This document shows, piece by piece, positions 1 to 6,616 of a DNA stretch of 10,374 nucleotides (positions are counted from its first letter, which is position 1; each line of letters starts with the position of its first letter). Both the position numbers and the translations under genes were made by a program. The stretch covers positions 1-10,374 of the forward strand of contig SXIE01000349.1 of NCBI GenBank assembly GCA_005772945.1. The letters are read 5' to 3'. The notes under the pieces are model-generated. The model was not told where the DNA came from. It searched no databases and saw only the letters and a program-made list of their open reading frames with translations. This DNA is from Pseudomonadota bacterium (GTDB taxonomy: Bacteria > Myxococcota > UBA9042 > PHBI01).

Positions 1-2394
1 GCCGCGCCGCAGCGCGTCGAACCACTCCGTCGCGAAGTGCGGCCCGAGGGGATCGACCGCGTCGTACACCGCCGTCAGCGCCCCCACGCGCGTCAGCTCG
101 TCCGCGATCGCCTGCAGAAACGGCGACTCGGACGCGGCCGCCGGCGGGTCGTTCGCCCACGCGCCCCAGTCCGGGCGCGGCGGAAAGGCGTCGCCCAGCG
201 TCGCGGAAAGCTGCGCCTCGCTGTCGGCCAGCGCGGTCGCCTGCTCGAGCCGCAGAACGAGCTCCATCAGCACGGACGGATCCCCGTACGCGGGCAGCTC
301 GAACGCCGGCAGCTGGGGCAGCTTGGCGAGGATCGCCTGCCACGCCTCGGCCTCGCGATGCAGCGCCGCGAGCGCCCCCGTATCCTTCGGCGCGTCCGGC
401 GGCAGCTCGGTCGCGAGCTTCTCGGGCAGCTTCTTGAGCGACCAATAGGCCGGCGTGAAGGCACGCAAGCCGCTCGACTCGTGCTTGTGGAGCTTGTCGA
501 GATCCACGATGCGCTGCGCCAGCTCCTTGCGCGGGAGCGCGATGAGCACCGGCGGCACGAGCTTCCGCGTTTCGGCTTCCTCGCGCAGCTCGCCGATGAA
601 CATGCGCTGGTCATCGGACGCGAGCGCCTCGCCGCTCTCTTCGAACCACTGGCGGATCTCGGCGTGCGTTCGCAGCGCGTCGAGATCCTCGCGCTGCAGG
701 AGCTCGAGCGCGAACTCCACGAACGGCGCCGCCTGGTTCGCCGCATCGTGGAAGACCCCTTGCTGGGCCTCGAGATCCGCCGGCGTCAGCGGCCCCGGCA
801 GCGCCGCCCAGGTCGCGATCGCCTCGCGCGCCGTCGCGATCTGACGATAGAGCGCCTTGACGCGTGGGTCGTCGAGGCCCGCCCAATCCGTGCGCAGCGA
901 GAGCGGGTGGGGCGCCAGGAACGGGGCCGCCAGCGGGGCGAGCCGATCGACCTCGATCACGGCGTCGTCCAGCTCGGCGGCCGTGACGTCCGTCACGATC
1001 GCGCGAAAGTCCGGCAGGTTCGTGATCGGATCGAGGAAGGCGTCCTCGTCGATCTCGCCGAGCCCTTGCCACTTCTCGTCGCTGCCGGTGATGGCATCCC
1101 AGGCCGTGTCGGCCGCAGCCACGCGCTCGGTCAGCGCCAGCTCGAGCTCCGACACGCGCGCCAGCGCCGGCTTGGCGCTCGGGGCCTCCTCGAGGTTGTT
1201 CACGATCGGATCGGCGGTCTGGAAGACCGACGCGCAGACGTCCCCGCGATCGCCCCACGGATCGAGGACGCGCGCGAGCGGCTCGCCGAGCCCTTGCGCG
1301 ACCAGGCGGCGATACACGTCGTCGAGCGCCGCGCGGCGCGAGCTGGTGACGAGCACGCGCTCGCCCGCCACCAGTGCGGCTGCGACGAGGTTCGTCACGA
1401 CCTGCGACTTGCCGGTCCCGGGCGGCCCTGCGACCACCAGGGCGCCTTCCGACATCCCCTCGAACACCCGCAGGACATCCTCCTGATGCGGATCCGAGGG
1501 CAGGATCTGCCAGCGCCGGAGCGGCCCGAACGGCCCACGATCGTTCAGGCCCCGCGCCGTCGGTCGCTTGCCATTTCCAGGATTCGCCGGGTCCACGTCC
1601 ATCACCGCGGCCGCGATCTCCTCGAAGCCGTCCAGCGCGCCTTGCAGCGCCCGCTCGAAGTCCGCGACCATCCCCGCGGCCGTCATCGACATGCGCGCGA
1701 TCACGAGGTGATTCCGCATCCGATACTGGCCGACCGGAATGGCCAGAAAGGCCGCGTCGTCGAACGCCGCGAAGCGCGTGAAGGGTGGCAGCTCGGCGGG
1801 CGTGTCGGCGAGGGTGAGCCCCGCGCGCCGCAAGGTCTTCAGGATCCCCTGCCAGGTCGATTCATCGGGGCAGAAGATCCCGTCCTCGTCGTGCGCGAGG
1901 AAGTCCTCGAACGTGATGCGAGCCGAGGTGAGGCGCCGGAACTGCGCGCACAGTGCCTCGTTGAGCCAGGGCGTGTCGGTGAGCCGAAGCGTCCAGGCCC
2001 ACGGCCCCTCGCGCGTCTCCGTGAGCGTGACCGGGTAGAGAAAGAGCGGCGCACGCACCGGCGTCCCGTCGGGGGTCCGACCTTCGAGCCACGGGAAGCC
2101 GATCGTGAGCGCGTCCGAGCCGAGCTCGAGGCGCTCGGCACGCGCCCGGCGTCCCAGTGCGGCGAGCGCGTCCTCGACCTCGAGATCGATGACGCCGCCG
2201 CCCAGCGGCACCGGCTCGGACGGACCGAAGCCCATCGCGACGATGAGCGGCGCGAGGACGGCGGGCGCAATCCGCGCGAGGTCGAAGGCGAGGCCGTCGA
2301 CTTCGCCCAGGAGGAGCAGGGTCGGGTTCTGGGCGGCGAGCGTGCGGTAGTGGTCGCGCGCGGCCTCGAGCACGCTTCGGCGATCGGCGGTCAT
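1..2394 (-). CDS. Superfamily 1 DNA/RNA helicase, COG1112-like (AAA_11 type), N-terminal 798 residues, cut by the left edge
   Basis: The minus strand is open from the ATG at 2394-2392 to base 1, giving 798 codons without a stop; the C-terminal part lies outside the window. A Q-motif-like Gln (PHQEDVLR, Q304) precedes a perfect Walker A, GPPGTGKSQ (residues 323-331), and a motif Ia segment VLVTSSRRAALDDVYRRL (347-364). This GPPGTGKSQ plus 'RRAALDDVYRRL' pattern is typical of large SF1 helicases of the COG1112 group, which couple ATP hydrolysis to movement on or unwinding of nucleic acid. About 430 residues rich in Glu, Leu and Ala follow motif Ia, consistent with the long helical insertion seen in this group. 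Walker B (DEAxQ) and the second RecA domain should lie past the left edge. Residues 1-300 match no domain I can name. The start is forced: an in-frame TAG lies at 2409-2407 and no other start codon falls between. No Shine-Dalgarno sequence is visible. The gene is divergent from tmcA across 61 bp. The cellular role is unknown; some relatives serve in phage defence and others in repair or RNA work. Confidence 0.88.
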   Translation of the reverse strand, partial: MTADRRSVLEAARDHYRTLAAQNPTLLLLGEVDGLAFDLARIAPAVLAPLIVAMGFGPSEPVPLGGGVIDLEVEDALAALGRRARAERLELGSDALTIGFPWLEGRTPDGTPVRAPLFLYPVTLTETREGPWAWTLRLTDTPWLNEALCAQFRRLTSARITFEDFLAHDEDGIFCPDESTWQGILKTLRRAGLTLADTPAELPPFTRFAAFDDAAFLAIPVGQYRMRNHLVIARMSMTAAGMVADFERALQGALDGFEEIAAAVMDVDPANPGNGKRPTARGLNDRGPFGPLRRWQILPSDPHQEDVLRVFEGMSEGALVVAGPPGTGKSQVVTNLVAAALVAGERVLVTSSRRAALDDVYRRLVAQGLGEPLARVLDPWGDRGDVCASVFQTADPIVNNLEEAPSAKPALARVSELELALTERVAAADTAWDAITGSDEKWQGLGEIDEDAFLDPITNLPDFRAIVTDVTAAELDDAVIEVDRLAPLAAPFLAPHPLSLRTDWAGLDDPRVKALYRQIATAREAIATWAALPGPLTPADLEAQQGVFHDAANQAAPFVEFALELLQREDLDALRTHAEIRQWFEESGEALASDDQRMFIGELREEAETRKLVPPVLIALPRKELAQRIVDLDKLHKHESSGLRAFTPAYWSLKKLPEKLATELPPDAPKDTGALAALHREAEAWQAILAKLPQLPAFELPAYGDPSVLMELVLRLEQATALADSEAQLSATLGDAFPPRPDWGAWANDPPAAASESPFLQAIADELTRVGALTAVYDAVDPLGPHFATEWFDALRRG

Positions 2395-2441
2395 GGGGGC
2401 GCGAGCCTAGCAGCAGTCGGGACGACGCGCCACGGCGCGAC

Positions 2442-2446
2442 GGAGG
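2442..2446 (+). promoter_or_regulatory. Shine-Dalgarno GGAGG that fixes the GTG start of tmcA
   Basis: GGAGG at 2442-2446 is followed by a 9-nt spacer and GTG at 2456. This is the only strong ribosome-binding site near the 5' end of the acetyltransferase frame, so the GTG is preferred over the in-frame TTG at codon 18. The site lies in the 61-bp divergent intergenic region (2395-2455), in which I see no convincing -35/-10 pair for either gene. Confidence 0.7.
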
Positions 2447-2455
2447 CTCGGGGCC

Positions 2456-4594
2456 GTGCTACGAAGAACGGCGATCGCTCCGATTGTCCCAGCGGTTTCG
2501 AATGAGTTGCTCGCGGCCGCGCCCTCCCGCCAGCGCCGCGTCGTCGTCGTGCGGGGCGGCACGGACGCGACCGCCGCGCGCGCGCGGGACCTGATCGCGG
2601 GACTCGCGCCGAGCGATGTCCTGTGGATCGAGTTCGATGGGGTGGTCGCGCCCGCGGGGGTGGTCCGGGTGCGCGGGCGAGACGTCGGCGCGCTGCTCGG
2701 AGGCGCGTTCGATGCGGTCGTCGTGAGCTTCCACGCGGGCGGCGTGGCCGACACCGCCGAGCTGGCCGACCTGGCCGACCTGGCCGACCTGGCCGACCTG
2801 GCCGATCTGGCCGATCTGATCGGGCAATGCCACGGCTTCGTGCGCGACGGCGGTGCGCTCGTCCTGAGGATGCCCGAGGGCGCCTGGCCTCTCGCCGCGC
2901 GCGCCGCCTTGGCGGCCTATCCGTACACCGCCGCCGAGGTCGGTCAGCGCTTCGAGCGCCGCTTCGAGGCCGTGCTGACGCGCTACGCCGAGGTGGCCGC
3001 GGGACCGCTCGCGCCGGCCGTGCGCGCGTTTGCGGGGACGCCGGAGCAGGGCGCGATCGTCGAGACGCTGGCGGCGTCGTGGCGCAGCGAGACCCCGACG
3101 GCCACCGCGCTGACGGCCGATCGCGGTCGCGGCAAGTCGAGTGCGCTCGGGCTCGCGGCCCGTGAGACGGCGGGCGCCGGACGCCGCGTGGTCGTGACCG
3201 CCGGGCAGATCGAATCGGTGCGCGAGGTGCTCCAATTCGCGGCGGGCGGCGCGGCGTTCGTGCCGATCGGCGCGCTCATCCGCGGGGCGGGCCCGCGCGA
3301 GGCGCCAGACGTCCTGATCGTCGACGAGGCGGCGCAGATCCCGGTCCCGGTGCTGCAGCGGCTCGTCGGTCGCTACCCGCACGCGCACCTCGCCTTTGCG
3401 ACCACCGTGCGCGGCTACGAGGGCACCGGCCGCGGCTTCGTCCTGCGCTTTCTGGCATGGCTCGAGCGCCAGCCTCGCCCCCTCACGCGCCTCACGCTGA
3501 CCGCGCCGATCCGCTGGGACGCGGACGACCGACTCGAGCGCTGGGCCTTCGACGCGCTTCTTCTCGGCGCAGAGCTCCCGGTGATCGCGGCGCCGCCCGG
3601 GGCCTTTGATTCGATCGTGTCCGAGACGCTCGATCGCGACGTCCTCGCGGCGAACGAGCAGGACCTGGGCGACCTCTTCGGGCTCCTGGTCCACGCCCAC
3701 TACCGCACGACCCCGAGCGACCTTCATCGCCTCCTCGATGCGCCGAACCTGGCCGTGCACGTCCTGCGGCTCGAGGGCCGCATCGTCGCGGCCTGCCTCG
3801 TCGCGCGCGAGGGCGGCCTCACCCCGGCGCAGAGCGACGACCTCTTTCATGGTCGCGGCCGGATCCGCGCGCACGCCCTCGCCGACGCGCTCGTGTCTCA
3901 TCTCGGTCACGTCGAGGCCGGTCCGCTGCACATGGTCCGCAGCGTGCGCATCGCGGTCCACCCGGCGCTGCGTCGGCTCGGACTCGCGCGCCGCCTCGTC
4001 GAGCACGTTTGCGCCGGCCATGCGCCCGATCTGTTCGGCACCCTCTTTGGCGCGACCGCCGAGCTCATCCAGTTCCGGCGTGAGGTCGGCTACGAGGTCG
4101 TGCGCGTGAGCGCCTCGCGCGGCGCCCGCACCGGCGAGCCGTCGGTGCTCATGCTGCGCCCGATGTCGGCCGCCGCGCGGGCCCTCGTCACGGAGCTTCG
4201 TCGCGAGCTCGCGCGCGAGTTGCCGCGGCAGCTCTATCTATTAGAAGAGGAGAGCGAGGTCCTGGTTCCGCCCGAGCTGCGTGAGGCCCTCATGGCCGGG
4301 CTCGCGCCCGCCGCGCCGCTGCTGGCGGCCGAGCGCGATGCGCTGGTGAAGGCCTACGCCTTCGGCCCCCGCACGTTCGAGTCCGTGGCGACGACGGTGG
4401 CCGACTTCGTCGCGGCCCACCCGACTCCTCTCGCCGCGCTCGCCCCCACCGCGCGCACCCTGATCGAGGCGCGCGTCGTTCGCGGCGAGCCCTGGCCCGC
4501 GGTCACGCGCGCCGCCGGCCAGCCATCGATTCCAGCGACGATGCGGGCCCTACGCCGAGCGGTCCGCGCACTGCTCGCGTCCCTCGCAACGTAG
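2456..4594 (+). CDS. tmcA: tRNA(Met) cytidine acetyltransferase TmcA
   Basis: TmcA makes N4-acetylcytidine at wobble position 34 of elongator tRNA(Met), using acetyl-CoA and ATP or GTP hydrolysis in the cytoplasm; the mark helps AUG be read accurately. The 712-residue product has the family's domains in order. The N-terminal DUF1726-type domain spans about 25-195. The RecA-like helicase module has Walker A TADRGRGKSS (220-229), Walker B DVLIVDEAAQIP (285-296) and the TmcA signature TTVRGYEGTGRGF (316-328), then PIRWDADDRLE. The GNAT acetyltransferase domain has its acetyl-CoA loop in RIAVHPALRRLGLARR (498-513). A C-terminal tRNA-binding tail follows. Length is close to E. coli TmcA (about 670). 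It starts at GTG with GGAGG 9 nt upstream. Oddity: residues 103-120 are (Leu-Ala-Asp)x6, encoded by a 9-bp tandem repeat in the N-terminal domain. It is divergent from the helicase and has no obvious downstream partner or T-rich terminator. Best known from gammaproteobacteria and archaea, so its presence in a myxobacterium-like genome may reflect transfer. Confidence 0.95.
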   Translation: MLRRTAIAPIVPAVSNELLAAAPSRQRRVVVVRGGTDATAARARDLIAGLAPSDVLWIEFDGVVAPAGVVRVRGRDVGALLGGAFDAVVVSFHAGGVADTAELADLADLADLADLADLADLIGQCHGFVRDGGALVLRMPEGAWPLAARAALAAYPYTAAEVGQRFERRFEAVLTRYAEVAAGPLAPAVRAFAGTPEQGAIVETLAASWRSETPTATALTADRGRGKSSALGLAARETAGAGRRVVVTAGQIESVREVLQFAAGGAAFVPIGALIRGAGPREAPDVLIVDEAAQIPVPVLQRLVGRYPHAHLAFATTVRGYEGTGRGFVLRFLAWLERQPRPLTRLTLTAPIRWDADDRLERWAFDALLLGAELPVIAAPPGAFDSIVSETLDRDVLAANEQDLGDLFGLLVHAHYRTTPSDLHRLLDAPNLAVHVLRLEGRIVAACLVAREGGLTPAQSDDLFHGRGRIRAHALADALVSHLGHVEAGPLHMVRSVRIAVHPALRRLGLARRLVEHVCAGHAPDLFGTLFGATAELIQFRREVGYEVVRVSASRGARTGEPSVLMLRPMSAAARALVTELRRELARELPRQLYLLEEESEVLVPPELREALMAGLAPAAPLLAAERDALVKAYAFGPRTFESVATTVADFVAAHPTPLAALAPTARTLIEARVVRGEPWPAVTRAAGQPSIPATMRALRRAVRALLASLAT
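2762..2815 (+). repeat. In-frame 9-bp tandem repeat, six copies, coding (LAD)6 inside tmcA
   Basis: The unit CTGGCCGAC occurs four times identically (2762-2797), then twice as CTGGCCGAT (2798-2815), and a partial CTG follows. The period is a multiple of three, so changes in copy number would lengthen or shorten TmcA by Leu-Ala-Asp without a frameshift. The identity of four adjacent copies points to recent slippage expansion. In the protein the tract falls between the strand DAVVVSFHAGG and the segment GQCHGFVRDGGALVLRMPE, probably extending a surface helix of the N-terminal domain, away from the helicase and acetyltransferase motifs. Confidence 0.9.
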
Positions 4595-4626
4595 GTCGCC
4601 CCGCCGACCGTTCCGACGCGCATGGC

Positions 4627-4687
4627 GACTCCAGTCACTGGAGCTGGGACTCCAGTCACTGGTCGTGGGACTCCAGTCACTGGAGTC
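4627..4687. repeat. Three operator-like palindromes with exact 21-bp period
   Basis: The 15-mer GACTCCAGTCACTGG starts at 4627, 4648 and 4669, a period of exactly 21 bp. Each copy is an inverted repeat around a central C (4636, 4657, 4678). Copy 1 has 7-bp arms (CTCCAGT/ACTGGAG), copy 2 has 5-bp arms, and copy 3 has perfect 9-bp arms (GACTCCAGT/ACTGGAGTC). The linkers between copies differ. Spacing of two B-DNA turns places all three dyads on one face of the helix, as expected for a dimeric regulator binding cooperatively. The array ends 16 bp before the -35 box of the lipoprotein promoter and starts 32 bp after the tmcA stop. Alternatives are a short minisatellite, or RNA hairpins protecting the tmcA 3' end. 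The regulator is not identified. Confidence 0.8.
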
Positions 4688-4703
4688 GCGGCGGGTGTCG
4701 CCG

Positions 4704-4733
4704 TTGACAGGCTACGCAGGCTCAATCTAGGGT
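4704..4733 (+). promoter_or_regulatory. Sigma70-type promoter for the metallopeptidase lipoprotein
   Basis: A perfect -35 TTGACA (4704-4709) is followed by an 18-bp spacer and TAGGGT (4728-4733), which keeps the three most conserved -10 bases: T at the first position, A at the second, and T at the last. A start site near 4740 would leave a leader of about 26 nt carrying GGAG (4757-4760) before ATG 4766. With that start site, the three upstream palindromes are centred near -62, -83 and -104, typical of class I activator sites. An alternative -10, TCTAGG with a 16-bp spacer, fits less well. Confidence 0.6.
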
Positions 4734-4765
4734 TCGCGGCGCACCCGGAAACCATCGGAGAAACC

Positions 4766-5500
4766 ATGCACCGCCCACTCCCCATCGTGGTTGCCCTTGC
4801 GCTCGCGTCCGCACTCTCGGCCTGTGGCGGGGGTGACGACGGTCAGGTCCCGGGTGTCAGCGCCGACGAGCTCGAGCTCCTGCGCGGGCTCGACGCGCCG
4901 GTGATCCTGACCGAGGAAGAGCTAGACCAGCTCTACCCGCTCGTCGAGGTCGAACAGGAGTCCGCCGAGGACGACGACGCGCGCGACCCGACGCAGGGCG
5001 GGACCCTCGAGGCGCGCCTCGCCGCGTACCAGCCCACGCGCGACGGCTCGGCGCACTTCACGATCCAAGCGGCCCCGAATATCCCGGCCGATTTCGTGGA
5101 GGCCACGCGCCGCGGGATCCTCTTCGGCCTCGACAACTTCGAATCGCTCTTCCCCGGCTTCTCGGTCTACGAGGCGTCGGCGGCGCGCCCGTTCGACGTG
5201 GTCTTCTTCGACACCGCCAAGCCCGAAACGGGCTTTCGCGCCTCGGTGAAGGCCTGCCCCGATGCGAGCGCCGGACGCGGAAATTGCCGTCCGCGCGTGA
5301 ACATACCGTACGAGGCGGGCAAGGCGGTCAAGGCGGCGACCTTCGTCCACGAGCTCGGGCACGTGTCGCACGTCTACTACACGATGTCCCAGCGGTACCT
5401 CGACGCGGGCGGTCTCGTGATGGCCCCGTTCTTCGCGCAGGACTTTCGTTGGCAGCGCGAGGGGAGCGCGCAGTTCATCACGGCGCACGCGCCCGACTGA
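4766..5500 (+). CDS. Putative lipoprotein zinc metallopeptidase (gluzincin-like HELGH...E), N-terminal part ending at an in-frame TGA
   Basis: The 244-residue product starts with a lipoprotein signal peptide: hydrophobic core LPIVVALALASALSA, lipobox LSAC with Cys20, then GGGDD, so it is probably exported and lipid-anchored. An acidic linker follows (about 25-80). The catalytic motif HELGH lies at 195-199. About 33 residues later, the segment WQREGSAQF places a Glu at 232 where gluzincins carry their third zinc ligand. All expected zinc and catalytic residues are therefore before the stop. ATG 4766 is chosen because it gives a complete signal peptide and has GGAG 5 nt upstream; the in-frame ATG at 4622 would run through the operator-like repeats, has no ribosome-binding site and would bury the signal peptide. 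The TGA at 5498-5500 comes 13 codons after Glu232, and the same frame stays open and coding-like to 6613. The gene thus looks like the front of a 614-residue protein split by one nonsense codon. Substrate and exact peptidase family are unknown. Confidence 0.8.
   Translation: MHRPLPIVVALALASALSACGGGDDGQVPGVSADELELLRGLDAPVILTEEELDQLYPLVEVEQESAEDDDARDPTQGGTLEARLAAYQPTRDGSAHFTIQAAPNIPADFVEATRRGILFGLDNFESLFPGFSVYEASAARPFDVVFFDTAKPETGFRASVKACPDASAGRGNCRPRVNIPYEAGKAVKAATFVHELGHVSHVYYTMSQRYLDAGGLVMAPFFAQDFRWQREGSAQFITAHAPD
5498..5500 (+). other. In-frame TGA splitting an otherwise continuous coding frame
   Basis: Codon 245 of the frame starting at 4766 is TGA. From 5501 to the TGA at 6611-6613 the same frame has no further stop and keeps the G/C-ending codon pattern of a real gene (for example AAYDRLGSNRCAFEALQRGF immediately after the stop). 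One G-to-A change from TGG (Trp) would explain it. A sequencing error, a recent nonsense mutation, or stop readthrough are the options; the sequence alone cannot choose between them. Confidence 0.85.
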
Positions 5501-5614
5501 GCGGCCTATGACCGCCTCGGATCGAACCGCTGCGCGTTCGAGGCACTGCAGCGCGGCTTCACGGCGTGGAAGGACTTCGCGCCGGTCGGCGCCGAGCGGT
5601 ACCTGCCCTATCAG

Positions 5615-6613
5615 ATGTCGCTGCTCATCGACGAAGTGAGCTGGCACCGCTTCGCGAACGATCCCGCGTGGCTCCTCGATTGGTGGGTCGCCAAGCCGGA
5701 TCGGCGCGACGCCACGCGCCCCGAGGCCGCCGGGCGGGCGCTCCTCAGGCGCCTCTCCGGGAACCCGGTCGACGTGGACGTGAACGCCGCCAACCGCCTG
5801 GTCGTCGCCGCCGGCCTCGACCTCTTCGCGCGCGGTCGCAACCCGTGGACCACGCGCACGCTGTCGGCCGAGTGTTTCAGCGTGACCGGCACGACGCTCA
5901 GCGACAAGACCGTGCCGGCGACGGCCGCGATCGCTGTGCCGGCGGTCGCCTTCGACGCGGTGCGCATCCCGGTCAGCGCGAGCGCGCTCGCCGACGTCTC
6001 GCGGCTGAAGGTCAGCGTCGTCGCCGACCGCCAAGCCAACGTGAGGGCGTACGTCTTCGGCGCGCAGCTCGCGTCGTTCGCCACCTGCGTGCAGGCGCTG
6101 GAAGGCGCCGTGCTCGGCACCGACAACCCGCGCAAGGCCTGCATCGATCAGTATGCGGTCGGGCTCGGCGCGCTGACCGCCGAGAACAGCCACGCGCGGA
6201 GTTTCAAGCTGAGCGACGCCGCCAAGGCGCGACTGGCGAACGGCGACCTCCTCGTCGTCGTCTTCCACACGCTCACGCCCGACAAGAACCTGAATCCCGT
6301 CAACGCGACCGTGAAGGTCGAGGTCCCCGTCGCCGAAGACCTCGCGATCACCGTCAAGAACGCGTCCAGCATCGACCACGTCCACTTTCACGAGACCGGA
6401 ACCTCGCCGTTCACCGGGACTTCCGTCGACACCGGCAGCCAGAGCACGATGACCGTGAGGGGCGTCGAGGCCGGCGACGAGATCCGGATCTCGGTCGCGA
6501 AGCCGAGCGACGACGGCCCCGTGGATACGGCGTCGGTGGTGTGCAGGCTGTCGGAGAACCCGACGACGCCGACGGTGACGTTTACGGGCGCGCTCACCTG
6601 CAGCGGGTTCTGA
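5615..6613 (+). CDS. C-terminal part of the split metallopeptidase lipoprotein
   Basis: This segment is in the same frame as the lipoprotein upstream and continues it; reading actually stays open from 5501. ATG 5615 is the first ATG after the stop, but no Shine-Dalgarno sequence precedes it and it falls inside the apparent peptidase fold (YLPYQMSLLIDEVSWHRF), so independent translation is doubtful. The first about 60 residues, with aromatic and helical segments such as DPAWLLDWWVAKP, look like the rest of the peptidase domain. The remainder is rich in beta-strand patterns: AFDAVRIPVSASALADVSRLK, then DLAITVKNASSIDHVHFHE, then MTVRGVEAGDEIRISV. These suggest one or two beta-sandwich modules, of a kind often used for binding or surface attachment in secreted enzymes. 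There is no signal peptide or membrane segment. If readthrough or repair occurs, the full product would be 615 residues. It ends 3 bp from the end of the convergent cytochrome gene. Confidence 0.65.
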   Translation: MSLLIDEVSWHRFANDPAWLLDWWVAKPDRRDATRPEAAGRALLRRLSGNPVDVDVNAANRLVVAAGLDLFARGRNPWTTRTLSAECFSVTGTTLSDKTVPATAAIAVPAVAFDAVRIPVSASALADVSRLKVSVVADRQANVRAYVFGAQLASFATCVQALEGAVLGTDNPRKACIDQYAVGLGALTAENSHARSFKLSDAAKARLANGDLLVVVFHTLTPDKNLNPVNATVKVEVPVAEDLAITVKNASSIDHVHFHETGTSPFTGTSVDTGSQSTMTVRGVEAGDEIRISVAKPSDDGPVDTASVVCRLSENPTTPTVTFTGALTCSGF

Positions 6614-6616
6614 CGT

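Noticed and set aside
37..2505. An 822-codon plus-strand open frame opposite the helicase
   Set aside because: Its product is Arg-rich low-complexity sequence with no domain, while the minus strand has Walker A and helicase motifs. It is an antisense shadow caused by G/C-ending codons.
2459..4021. A 520-codon minus-strand open frame opposite tmcA
   Set aside because: tmcA motifs on the plus strand are unmistakable; the antisense product is charged low-complexity sequence. The minus frames opposite the genes at 4922-6391, 7454-8311 and 8786-10279 are rejected for the same reason.
4627..4687. CRISPR array
   Set aside because: Period is only 21 bp with 6-bp linkers; there are no spacers of normal length and no cas genes.
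4595..4687. Rho-independent terminator of tmcA formed by the palindromes
   Set aside because: None of the three dyads is followed by a T tract, and the exact 21-bp spacing is better explained as protein-binding sites.
4622..4765. Longer start for the metallopeptidase lipoprotein at ATG 4622, giving a Thr-Pro-Val-Thr-Gly repeat peptide
   Set aside because: No ribosome-binding site precedes it, it would bury the lipoprotein signal peptide 48 residues inside the protein, and it would translate through the promoter. ATG 4766 with GGAG fits better.
5498..5530. Selenocysteine insertion at the in-frame TGA
   Set aside because: A small imperfect hairpin (GAGCGG with CCGCCTC) begins inside the TGA itself, which is too close for a bacterial SECIS. 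The residue is not at a catalytic position. A Trp-to-stop change is simpler.
5615..5617. Independent start of a separate 332-residue gene
   Set aside because: No Shine-Dalgarno sequence, and the same frame is already coding-like from 5501. It is more likely the continuation of the split gene, although it is listed so the region is covered.
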